DNA from: Desulfacinum hydrothermale DSM 13146
Lineage (GTDB): Bacteria > Desulfobacterota > Syntrophobacteria > Syntrophobacterales > DSM-9756
Direction of reading: 5' to 3'
Length of the DNA: 64,000 bases
Assembly: GCF_900176285.1 (NCBI RefSeq)
Contig: NZ_FWXF01000005.1
Span: 1-64,000, forward strand
Of the stretch, positions 8,273 through 16,387 are shown piece by piece. A program made the translations under genes and the position numbers. Within the stretch, counting starts at the first letter, position 1, and every line of letters starts with the position of its first letter. The notes beneath the pieces are model-generated. The model had not been told where the DNA came from, searched no databases, and was given only the letters and a program-made list of their open reading frames with translations.

Positions 8273-10327
8273 TCAGAACCGCCACGTGATCTTTCCATAA
8301 AGGGACCGTTCCACCTGATTCGACTCCGACGGCAAAATGGCCATTTCCGCAAATTCCGGATGCTCAGGATCCAGAAGGTTCCGCCCCACCAGGCTCACCT
8401 CCAGGTTCTTCCGGGGCGACCAGGAAAGACGAATATCCCCGGTTACGTACGACGGAATGTCCAGCTCCGGAAGGCGTGACACATAGCGAAGCCATCCATC
8501 CAGTTCCACATTTCCCGGCAGATCCCATTGGGACCGCAGCGAAACCTGATGCCTGGGGGTCTTGCCTTCCAGATCCTCGCCCCAGACCAGAAGTGGGGTC
8601 TCTTCCTGGTTGTGGAGAAACATGCGCGTCAGGGTGTAAGCCCCCCGCAATTTCCATCGATCGGTCACCTTCCAGTCCGCCCCGATCTCCAGCCCGTAGA
8701 CTTCTCCCGTCATGGCATTCTTGAGAAGGGAGGTTGTCTCCAGGTGCGGCAAAGGATCCATGGAAACGGTGGCGCCTGTGGGTGAAAGCGCGGCAATCAG
8801 TTTGTCGTAGCGATTGTAAAAGCCTGCCACGTCCACCGAAAGACGGTCTCCAATCTGGGCGCGATAGCCCACTTCAAAGGCGAGGACTTCTTCGGGATCC
8901 AACTCCTTTTCTCTCGACAGGTTGAAGAAAACCAGGTCGGCCGGCGAGGGATCCGAGGTTCGGGTGACCATGGTGATATGGGCCTTCTGTTCGCCCAGGG
9001 AAGGGGTCCGCACCGCCCGGGAAGCCGCCGCCCAGAGAGTGTGGCGAGGAGCGTATTTCCAGAGGATTCTGGCGGTTGGCTGGATCGCCAAGCCCACATC
9101 TTCATGGTATTCCAACTTGCTTCCCAGGGTAAGAAAGAGCTTTTCGGGAACCAGGGTGATTTCGTCCTGGACGAAGGCGTTCAGAACGTACCAGTCGTTG
9201 CCTTCCGGAGAAAAATAGTAGTTGGATCCTCCGGAAGTGTCGGTGGTGTAGAGGCGGGCGCCCGCACCCCACGTTAAAAGCTGGCGCTCCCCCCAGGTGT
9301 GATCCTGCTGGTATTCCAGATCGAAGACCTGGGCCCGCCATTCCAAGAACTGACTTCCCGTGGAGCCCGTGTAATCGTAGTAGGCTTGGACCTGCAGGCT
9401 GTTTCCGGCCGGGTCTTGCCGGTTCCATCTTCCCAGCAGGTTGACGCCCTTCTGTTCAAAGTCGGACACGTGACACAGGTGGCATGTGTAGGCGGGAGGG
9501 GAGAGACCCAGACTCCGTTCAAAAACGCTCCCTCGACGCCTCTGCACATCGCCTTGCAGGGTCACCGTATCGCTTTGGGAGGGATTCCAGTCCAGGCGGA
9601 ATCCTCCCTGCACCGCCCGCCAGTCGTCCACCGCGTCGTCCCCCTGCTCCGTAACGCTCGGGTCCCGTTCCCGCGCCTTCAGATAAACCCGATAGGCCCC
9701 GGACGTTCCCAATCCATCGCCGTAGCGAAGCGTCACGATTTCCCGGTCTTCCGTTCCCAAGACGGTGCTGGCGAGAACCCCCGTGGTATCGGAAGCCTTC
9801 TTGGTGATGATGTTGATGATTCCATTGACGGCGTTGGCACCCCACAGGCTCGCACCCGGCCCCCGAATGACTTCGATCCGTTCGATGTCTTCTAACACCG
9901 GGTCCACATCGCTCCAAAAGACACCCGAAAAGATCGGGCTGTAAAGGGTACGGCCGTCCATGAGAACCAGAAGTTTGTTGGCGTAAAGATCACTGAATCC
10001 CCGGGCGGTAACAACATTGCCGTTTGCATTCAAGCGGGCCACATGCAGCCCCGGCACCATGCGCAGCAGATCGGCCACGGTGGTGGCTCCGGAACGTCGG
10101 ATGTCCTCCTGGTTGATCACGAACACGGCCGCGGCGGCATCTTCCAGTTTTTGGGCATGCTTGGACACCGAGGTGATCTCCATTTCCAGGAGCTCCTCCA
10201 GGCTCAAGGTCGTGATATCCCTGGCGGCAACCCCGTTAGCTCCCAGAAGGACCAGGAACAAGGTCTGGACAAGGAGGAAGACACCGACCCCATTTGCGAT
10301 CAACCTCGTTGCAACGTTCCGGCACAT
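8273..10327 (-). CDS. TonB-dependent outer-membrane receptor (first copy)
   Basis: A 684-residue outer-membrane receptor. The start at 10327 is supported by GAGGAG at good spacing. A signal peptide is followed by LSLEELLEMEITSVSK, then a plug domain (VADLLRMVPGLHVARL, ARGFSDLYANKLLVLMDGR, IERIEVIRGPGASLWGANAV), then a 22-strand-type barrel ending in an aromatic residue (KITWRF), as expected for outer-membrane assembly. It shares the plug architecture of its upstream neighbour and is clearly a tandem duplicate. The substrate cannot be told; the receptor resembles the colicin I/vitamin-type subgroup found beside YfiR genes. It is 19 bases upstream of the YfiR-like gene. Confidence 0.9.
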   Translation of the reverse strand: MCRNVATRLIANGVGVFLLVQTLFLVLLGANGVAARDITTLSLEELLEMEITSVSKHAQKLEDAAAAVFVINQEDIRRSGATTVADLLRMVPGLHVARLNANGNVVTARGFSDLYANKLLVLMDGRTLYSPIFSGVFWSDVDPVLEDIERIEVIRGPGASLWGANAVNGIINIITKKASDTTGVLASTVLGTEDREIVTLRYGDGLGTSGAYRVYLKARERDPSVTEQGDDAVDDWRAVQGGFRLDWNPSQSDTVTLQGDVQRRRGSVFERSLGLSPPAYTCHLCHVSDFEQKGVNLLGRWNRQDPAGNSLQVQAYYDYTGSTGSQFLEWRAQVFDLEYQQDHTWGERQLLTWGAGARLYTTDTSGGSNYYFSPEGNDWYVLNAFVQDEITLVPEKLFLTLGSKLEYHEDVGLAIQPTARILWKYAPRHTLWAAASRAVRTPSLGEQKAHITMVTRTSDPSPADLVFFNLSREKELDPEEVLAFEVGYRAQIGDRLSVDVAGFYNRYDKLIAALSPTGATVSMDPLPHLETTSLLKNAMTGEVYGLEIGADWKVTDRWKLRGAYTLTRMFLHNQEETPLLVWGEDLEGKTPRHQVSLRSQWDLPGNVELDGWLRYVSRLPELDIPSYVTGDIRLSWSPRKNLEVSLVGRNLLDPEHPEFAEMAILPSESNQVERSLYGKITWRF

Positions 10328-10347
10328 GCTTTCTCCTCTGCACGTTG

Positions 10348-12372
10348 TCAAAATTTCCAGGAAAGGCTCATATAGACAGAGCGTTCCACCTCGGTCGGTT
10401 CGATCTGCAGGATTTCCTGTTTGAACTCCAGATGGCGGTTGTCCAAAAGATTGCGCCCCACCAGGGCCAGCTCCAGATGTTCCAAAGGCTTCCAGCTTAG
10501 GCGGAGGTCCGCGGCCCAATAATCCGGCACATCCAGGGCCTCCAGCTCATCGACCCACCGGAGCCAGGCGTCCAGTTCCACGGATCTGGGAAGGTTCCAG
10601 GAGGATCGGAGGGACATCTGGTGGGTGGGGCCTGCCTTTTCCGCAGACGTGGATCCCTCATCCAGGCTCCCGGAAGTGGTCTCCAGGTCCATGTGCTGGA
10701 ACGTGTAGGCGGCCTGGATCTGCCAATTTTCCGCCACCGACCAGGCGGCGGCCGCTTCCAGGCCGTAGGCGCGGCCCTGAAGCCGATTGTCCGCCCGGCT
10801 CTCCACCACCAGATAGGAACCGGCCGAGACAGGCGCGGCCGGCTCCAGGCTTCTCAGATCTTCCAAGAGGTTCACATACCCTGCCAGATCCAGGAAGACT
10901 TTGGGATGGACCTGGGTGCGCACGCCCGCCTCGAAAGCCCAGACCTTTTCCGAGTCCATGTCCCGGGAGCCCCGAGCCACGACCAACGTGGGCAAAGGCA
11001 CCGTGGAGGTGGGCGGCAGTACCGCGGATTGGATGCGGGATTCCACCTCCCCCTGACTCGGCGTGCGCACGGCGCGGCTCACGGCGGCCCACAGGGAATG
11101 ATCGGATCCCAACCTTCGAAGCAACCGCACCGTGGGCTGAACCTCCCAGCCGGTCTCGTCGTTGCGCTCTATCTTGGATCCCAAGGTGAGGCGCCAGGCC
11201 CCATCGGCCAAGCTGATTTCATCCTGAACGAAGGCGCTCCACAGATAATCCGTGCGATCCGAATGGGCAAAGGACGTGGTGATGCCGGGCTCCGTTTCCG
11301 AGGCGATCCACCGGGTGCCCATCCCCCAGGTGATCTCCTGATGGTGGCCGAGCCGGAAGCGATGCTGGAAATCCACATCCACCGTATCCACATCAAAGCT
11401 CAAAATTTTATTGTCGTTCTGTGTGTTGTCGTAATAGAGCTGCATCTGCAGCTCCCCGCCGTCGTGAAGGCGCCGCGTCCAACGGCCCAGAAGGTGTCCG
11501 CCCCCCACCTCCCTTTCGAAATCCACGATCTCCACGTACGGACTCCAGGTTCGGGGCACCAAGTTCCGCACGCCGGCCTCTTCCCGGTAAAGGCCCCCCG
11601 TGAAAAGAAAGGCGTCCTTTTCCGACGGCTGCCAATCGGCCCTCCAACCCGCCCGGACCTGCCTCCAATCGTCCGCACCCTCTTTTCCCGCCATATTCCG
11701 GCCGGGGCCCACGTCCAGGCCCAAGACATTGAAACGATAAAAGAGATCGTCCCCCACGCGGCCCCCATAGCGGAACCCCGCCCGAGCCTCTTCGTCGGTG
11801 CCCACCAAAGCGGTCGCCAATCCCCCCTGAGTATCACGGGCGTTCTTGGTGATGATGTTGATGACCCCGTTGAAGGCGTTGGCGCCCCAGGAACTGCCCC
11901 CGGGGCCTCGAACGACCTCGATCCGTTCGATGTTGTCCAGAAAAGAATCCTGCTCATCCCAATACACGCCGGAAAAGATGGGCGTGTAAACGCTTCTGCC
12001 GTCCACGAGCACCAGCAGCTTGTTGGCAAGAAGGCCGTTGAAACCGCGGGCCGTCACAGGCCAGACGTTGGCATCGAAGCGGGCCACATGCAGCCCCGGG
12101 ACCATGCGGAGTACATCCGCCACGTTGGTGGCCCCCGAACGGCGGATGTCTTCAGAGGTAACCACGAAGACCGCGGCGGCCGTTTCCGAAAGACTCTGGG
12201 CCTTGCGGGCAACGGAGACGATCTCCACGTCCATGAGCTCTTCCAGGCTCATCTCCAAAAGCCTGTTGGACGCAAAGGGTGCCGCCGCCAGGGCCGGGCC
12301 CACCCATATCCAGATCATCACGCTGATTGCTGCCAAGAGGTGCACCAGACGTTTTCTTTGGCGTGGATTCAT
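10348..12372 (-). CDS. TonB-dependent outer-membrane receptor (second copy)
   Basis: A 674-residue paralogue of the next gene in the operon. The start at 12372 precedes an N-terminal signal (LVHLLAAISVMIWIWVGPAL). The plug shows LSLEELMDVEIVSVARKAQ, VADVLRMVPGLHVARF, ARGFNGLLANKLLVLVDGR and IERIEVVRGPGGSSWGANAF, and the barrel ends in SVYMSLSWKF. It is the first gene of a four-gene minus-strand cluster (receptor, receptor, YfiR-like, hybrid kinase) with about 20-base spacers. Having both copies intact suggests two ligands or two alleles feeding one signalling chain, which is inference. Confidence 0.9.
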   Translation of the reverse strand: MNPRQRKRLVHLLAAISVMIWIWVGPALAAAPFASNRLLEMSLEELMDVEIVSVARKAQSLSETAAAVFVVTSEDIRRSGATNVADVLRMVPGLHVARFDANVWPVTARGFNGLLANKLLVLVDGRSVYTPIFSGVYWDEQDSFLDNIERIEVVRGPGGSSWGANAFNGVINIITKNARDTQGGLATALVGTDEEARAGFRYGGRVGDDLFYRFNVLGLDVGPGRNMAGKEGADDWRQVRAGWRADWQPSEKDAFLFTGGLYREEAGVRNLVPRTWSPYVEIVDFEREVGGGHLLGRWTRRLHDGGELQMQLYYDNTQNDNKILSFDVDTVDVDFQHRFRLGHHQEITWGMGTRWIASETEPGITTSFAHSDRTDYLWSAFVQDEISLADGAWRLTLGSKIERNDETGWEVQPTVRLLRRLGSDHSLWAAVSRAVRTPSQGEVESRIQSAVLPPTSTVPLPTLVVARGSRDMDSEKVWAFEAGVRTQVHPKVFLDLAGYVNLLEDLRSLEPAAPVSAGSYLVVESRADNRLQGRAYGLEAAAAWSVAENWQIQAAYTFQHMDLETTSGSLDEGSTSAEKAGPTHQMSLRSSWNLPRSVELDAWLRWVDELEALDVPDYWAADLRLSWKPLEHLELALVGRNLLDNRHLEFKQEILQIEPTEVERSVYMSLSWKF

Positions 12373-12558
12373 GGTCTTCCCTTCACGCTGCTTCCCGCGT
12401 TGTGGATACGGAGTGCTCAGCGCCACCGCGGCCGTTCGCCCGCCGCCGCGGGCGCACGCCCGCCTCTGCCCCTTTATTTGAATCTATCGGCAGATGGATA
12501 CCGCCGGTTGAATCCTTTTTTCAGGCGGGATAATGGAAAGGTTCCCGGGCCACCGGCT

Positions 12559-12999
12559 TCAACGGTTCCACCGGGCGGCGTCCAACAAGCGGCGGGATTC
12601 CAGATCCCGGCGGCATGCGGGACAGCACAACGCCCAGTGGCATTCCCCTTGGGAGAGGCCCACGGTGTGGTGGAGTGTTCGGGTGAGCAGGGCCAAGATC
12701 GGTTGGGTGGTGAAGGGCTTTCGGCACATGCGGCAGAGGGCCAGGGAAAGAGACCAGCAGAGAGGCTCCGCAGCCGGAGCCGGTTCTTTCATGGGTTCCA
12801 AGTGGATGGCGTCCACCGGGCAGGCATCCCGGCACCGGGTACAATCGCCCGAGCACAGGGCCGGAGCGTGGAACCGTCGGGTCCTCTCCCCGTCTTCCCA
12901 GCCGATGAGACCCTCCGGACACGCCAAAGCGCAGGCAAAGCAACCGAGACAGCGATCGGTGTCCACATGGATCCTTTGGTGAAATTCCGGGACGGTCAT
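12559..12999 (-). CDS. Polyferredoxin with Cys-rich C-terminal extension
   Basis: A 146-residue iron-sulfur protein, last gene of the CODH/FDH cluster. The ATG at 12999 follows GGGGAGG at 7-base spacing. Two cluster motifs are seen, CLGCFACALACPEG near residue 17 and CSGDCTRCRDACPVDAI near residue 49, consistent with two [4Fe-4S] centres. The C-terminal half has four further CxxC-like elements (CRMCRKPF, CHWALCCPACRRD), which may bind zinc or another cluster and are not a standard ferredoxin feature. It probably passes electrons between the formate dehydrogenase and a partner not encoded here. Confidence 0.8.
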   Translation of the reverse strand: MTVPEFHQRIHVDTDRCLGCFACALACPEGLIGWEDGERTRRFHAPALCSGDCTRCRDACPVDAIHLEPMKEPAPAAEPLCWSLSLALCRMCRKPFTTQPILALLTRTLHHTVGLSQGECHWALCCPACRRDLESRRLLDAARWNR

Positions 13000-13027
13000 T
13001 AAAAAGCCTCCCCACGCCGTCAAGCGA

Positions 13028-13486
13028 TCAGGAAACACGAAGCCCGGTGAAGTGGATCCTCCGGCGGTCCTGCACCACCGCACGCCCTTGGACGCTCAAG
13101 GCCTGGGTGGGGCAGGTGAGAACGCACACCGGCAAGCGTCCTTCTTCCCGGCGACGGCGGCACCGGTCGCAGCGGACAGGATCCCCACCCGGGCCGGCGC
13201 CCAACCGCATCACTCCGAAAGGACAGGCGGCCACACACAGACCGCAACGGGTGCAGCGTTCCACCACAAGGCCCACCCCCGATCCCTCGTCGTAGACCAA
13301 GGCGTCCTCGGGACACATGGCCACGCAGGGGGCCGCTTCGCACTGGCGGCACGCCAGGGGGACCGCCGCGTTTTCAAAGCGCATCACATACAGGCGGCCG
13401 GCCCCGCCGTGCTCCCTGCCGCAGGCGGTTTCACAGGCGTGGCAGGCGATACACCGGGTGAAATCCACGAAAAGGAACGAATCCAT
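13028..13486 (-). CDS. Four-cluster ferredoxin subunit (HydN/HycB-like)
   Basis: A 152-residue protein with four Cys motifs in the order of the DmsB/HycB family: CIACHACETACG, CRQCEAAPCVAMCP, CTRCGLCVAACPFG and CDRCRRRREEGRLPVCVLTCPTQAL (read as two parts). It should carry four [4Fe-4S] clusters and serve as the electron-transfer subunit of the adjacent formate dehydrogenase. The ATG at 13486 is preceded by GGGGGAG. The gap to the dehydrogenase stop is 72 bases and to the next ferredoxin start 28 bases. There is no membrane anchor or signal peptide, so it is likely cytoplasmic. Confidence 0.85.
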   Translation of the reverse strand: MDSFLFVDFTRCIACHACETACGREHGGAGRLYVMRFENAAVPLACRQCEAAPCVAMCPEDALVYDEGSGVGLVVERCTRCGLCVAACPFGVMRLGAGPGGDPVRCDRCRRRREEGRLPVCVLTCPTQALSVQGRAVVQDRRRIHFTGLRVS

Positions 13487-13558
13487 GGCGGCTCCCCCTG
13501 GGAACGCTCCATCAAAGATCGCAAAGGCCCACATGGAGCGATTCTCTACGGCGCTTTC

Positions 13559-15628
13559 CTATGCTCGGGCGTTCTTTTCCTCTACGGGCTCAAGACGGCA
13601 GGCGGCCGCCTTGAACGCGGGGATCCGGGCCTCCGGATCCACCACATCCAGCGTGAGACGGTTCGTCCCGGGAAAGTGAAATGGCGCGAAGACCACACCA
13701 CGAGGAACGGTCGAAGCCACCCGGGCGACCGCCTCCATCTTTCCCCGACGCGTGACCACGCCGACGCGTCGTCCCGCACGCACCCCCAACCGGGCGGCAT
13801 CGTCGGGATGGATCTCCACGAAAAGCTCCGGAGAAAGATCCATCAGCGCCGGGGTTCTCCGGCTCATGGCCCCGCTGTTGTAATGGGCCGTAACCCGCCC
13901 GGTGGTCAGACACAGGGGATAGTCGGCATCGGGCGACTCGGGCGGTGGCTCGAAAGGCACGGGAAAGAAGCGGGCCCGACCGTCCGGCGTGGGAAATCCG
14001 TCCTGGAAGAGGATGGCCGTTCCCGGATGCCCTTCTTGAGGGCAGGGCCAATGCAGACCGGCCGGAGCCCCCTGGAGCCGCTCGGGGGTGATCCCGGCGT
14101 ATGGGGGAACCGCCCGGTTGATCTCCCGCAACACCTCTTCGGAGGTTTTATAGGGAAAAAACGGCTCCAGACCCAGACGCCGGGCCAACCGGGTGATGAT
14201 CCACGCGTCCGCCCGGGCGTCCCCCGGCGGATCCACGGCCCGGGGAGACCATTGCACCCGGCGATCGGCACTGGTCTTGGATCCGCTCTTTTCCGCCCAG
14301 GCCGCGGCGGGAAGGACCAGATGCGCCGACCGGGCCGATTCGGTGAGAAAAAGGTCCATGACGAGGAAAAAGTCGAGCCGCCCCAGGCCCTCCGCCACCC
14401 GATTCCCGTTGGGGCTGGTCACCATGGGATTTTCCCCCATGGCCACCAAGGCCCGCAGGCTCCGGCCCGCGGCGGCTTCCATTTCGGTGACGGTCAGACC
14501 CGGACGATCGGGGATCGTTCCCTCAGCGCAACCCCACAGTGCTTCCAAGGCGGCGCGGGATCTGGGATCCATGACGGACCCATATCCCGGCAAGAGCGCG
14601 CTCAAGGCTCCCATGTCGCAGGCCCCCTGCACGTTGTCCTGGCCCCGCACGGGGATGAGTCCCGATCCCTCACGGCCCACGTTCCCCGTGGCCAGGACCA
14701 GGTCGGCACAGGCGCGCACCGCCTGGGTGCCGTTGTGATGCTGGGTGATGCCCATGCAATAGATGAGCGAAGCCGGCTTGCTTCGGGCGAAAAGGCGGGC
14801 CGCCCGCGTGATGTCCCGGGCCGGCACCCCGGTGACGGACTCCGCCCACTGGGGCGTGGCGTCCCGAACCGCCCGGGCAGCCTCTTGGAAGCCCATGGTC
14901 CGCGATCGAATGAACGCCTTGTCTTCCAGCCCATCCCGGATGATTACATGGAGCAGGGCGTTCAACAGGGCGATGTCCGTTCCGGGCCGCACGGGCAGAT
15001 GCAGATCGGCGATCCAGGCGGTGGGCGTCTTTCGGGGATCCGCCACCAGAACCACGGCCCCCCGGTCCTTGGCCCGGCGCACCCACCGGAAGGCCACCGG
15101 GTGGTTTTCCGCCAGGTTGGAACCGACAAACAAAAGACACCGGGCGCGAGCCAGATCGGTGAGAGGGTTGGTGGCGGCGCCCGTCCCCAGAACGGGAGCC
15201 AGTCCCGTCAAGGTGGAGGCATGGCACAGCCGGGCGCAATGGTCCACGTTGTTGGTGCCCAACAGGCGCGCCAGCTTCTGCAAAAGGTAGTTCTCTTCAT
15301 TGGTGCACTTGGCCGAAGACAAAAACCCCAGGGCATTTGGACCGTGCCGGCGCAGCACGTCTTGGATCCGCTGGGCGGCCAGGTCCAAGGCGTCGTCCCA
15401 GCCCAGGGGCTCCCAGCCGGACCGGGTGCGCCGAAGGGGCGTGCGGAGCCTCTCCGGGTGATTGAGAAGATCCAAGGCCGCGTTTCCCTTGGCGCACAGG
15501 TTTCCTCCGTTCACCGGGGAATCCACGGCATGGGCCATGCCCACGACCCGCCCGTTTTCCACGAGCAGATCCAGGTGGCATCCCACCGCACAATAGGGGC
15601 AGACGGTTCGAACCCGTAACGGACTCAT
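13559..15628 (-). CDS. Cysteine-type formate dehydrogenase catalytic subunit
   Basis: A 689-residue molybdopterin (bis-MGD) oxidoreductase of the FdhF/FdhA family. The N-terminal [4Fe-4S] site is C10-x2-C13-x3-C17 with Cys45 (LCAKG, including the conserved Lys). The metal-ligand position is a Cys, not selenocysteine, followed by the catalytic His (ARLCHAS, Cys135). The C-terminal dinucleotide-binding domain is present (CLTTGRVTAHYNSG, HPDDAARLGVRAGRRV). There is no Tat signal, so it is cytoplasmic. The start at 15628 follows GGAGGAA by about 11 bases. It lies among cooS and polyferredoxins, so formate oxidation or CO2 reduction coupled to CO is the likely role. Another family member (e.g. a nitrate or sulfur reductase) is less likely given ARLCH. 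Confidence 0.85.
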   Translation of the reverse strand: MSPLRVRTVCPYCAVGCHLDLLVENGRVVGMAHAVDSPVNGGNLCAKGNAALDLLNHPERLRTPLRRTRSGWEPLGWDDALDLAAQRIQDVLRRHGPNALGFLSSAKCTNEENYLLQKLARLLGTNNVDHCARLCHASTLTGLAPVLGTGAATNPLTDLARARCLLFVGSNLAENHPVAFRWVRRAKDRGAVVLVADPRKTPTAWIADLHLPVRPGTDIALLNALLHVIIRDGLEDKAFIRSRTMGFQEAARAVRDATPQWAESVTGVPARDITRAARLFARSKPASLIYCMGITQHHNGTQAVRACADLVLATGNVGREGSGLIPVRGQDNVQGACDMGALSALLPGYGSVMDPRSRAALEALWGCAEGTIPDRPGLTVTEMEAAAGRSLRALVAMGENPMVTSPNGNRVAEGLGRLDFFLVMDLFLTESARSAHLVLPAAAWAEKSGSKTSADRRVQWSPRAVDPPGDARADAWIITRLARRLGLEPFFPYKTSEEVLREINRAVPPYAGITPERLQGAPAGLHWPCPQEGHPGTAILFQDGFPTPDGRARFFPVPFEPPPESPDADYPLCLTTGRVTAHYNSGAMSRRTPALMDLSPELFVEIHPDDAARLGVRAGRRVGVVTRRGKMEAVARVASTVPRGVVFAPFHFPGTNRLTLDVVDPEARIPAFKAAACRLEPVEEKNARA

Positions 15629-15796
15629 TCCGGCACCCGTTCCTCCTCGGTCGGATGGTCCCAAAAGACCCACTGCGTCTCCGGACAAAAAAGCCCCAAC
15701 CGAACGATTCTCGTTTTACATGCCCTCTGGATCCCCCTGCGGGAGGCGTCCGAACCCGCCCCGACGCCCGGAAGACCCGGCCGGCAATCGCCGCGG

Positions 15797-16321
15797 TTAC
15801 GATACACCGAGACCCGGGGATTCTCCCAGGGCCCAGCCCGCCGCCCGGGACAGCCTTTCCACCGCGTTCCTCCTTCGCCGTTTTAGAAAATCCCCTTCCA
15901 AAACCAGCGCATGGGTGGGACAGGCCTCCACACAGGCCGGCCGGTCCCGGTCCCGACACCGGTCGCACTTGGCGATGAAGCCCTCCCGGCGGTTGGGCTG
16001 AATCATGCCGAAGGGGCAGGCCATGAGGCAGCCATGGCAGCCGATGCACCGCTCGGGATCGTAGACAACCAGTCCCGTTTCCTCGTCATGCACCAGGGCC
16101 TGGGTGGGGCAGGAGCGCACGCAAGGAGCGTCTTCGCAATGGCGGCAAAGAAAGGGCGAAGGGCTCCCTTCGGCTGGCTCCACGTAGATGCGCCGGCTCG
16201 GCGCGGGTCGTTCCCCAACCGCCTCCACCAGGCTGCCGCTGTAGGAATGAGCCACCCGACAGGCCAGCTCACAAGAGCGGCACCCCACACATCGTTCCAA
16301 TCGCACCAGTATTCGTTCCAT
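15797..16321 (-). CDS. CooF-like four-cluster ferredoxin
   Basis: A 174-residue iron-sulfur protein (185 if the in-frame ATG at 16354 is used). Motifs are CVGCRSCELACRVAHS, CRHCEDAPCVRSCPTQAL, CIGCHGCLMACPFGMI and CDRCRDRDRPACVEACP (in sequence), giving four [4Fe-4S] clusters. The first motif with AHSYSGSL matches the CooF style and is very like the upstream gene at 18364-18954. It sits between cooS (67-base gap) and the formate dehydrogenase (168-base gap), the right place for a wire between the two enzymes. That bridging role is inferred from position only. Confidence 0.85.
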   Translation of the reverse strand: MERILVRLERCVGCRSCELACRVAHSYSGSLVEAVGERPAPSRRIYVEPAEGSPSPFLCRHCEDAPCVRSCPTQALVHDEETGLVVYDPERCIGCHGCLMACPFGMIQPNRREGFIAKCDRCRDRDRPACVEACPTHALVLEGDFLKRRRRNAVERLSRAAGWALGESPGLGVS

Positions 16322-16387
16322 GACTTGGCGCTCCGTGGTCGTGGTCATGGTCATGATCCGTCACCCGGTTCTGCGGAATCCGTCAGC

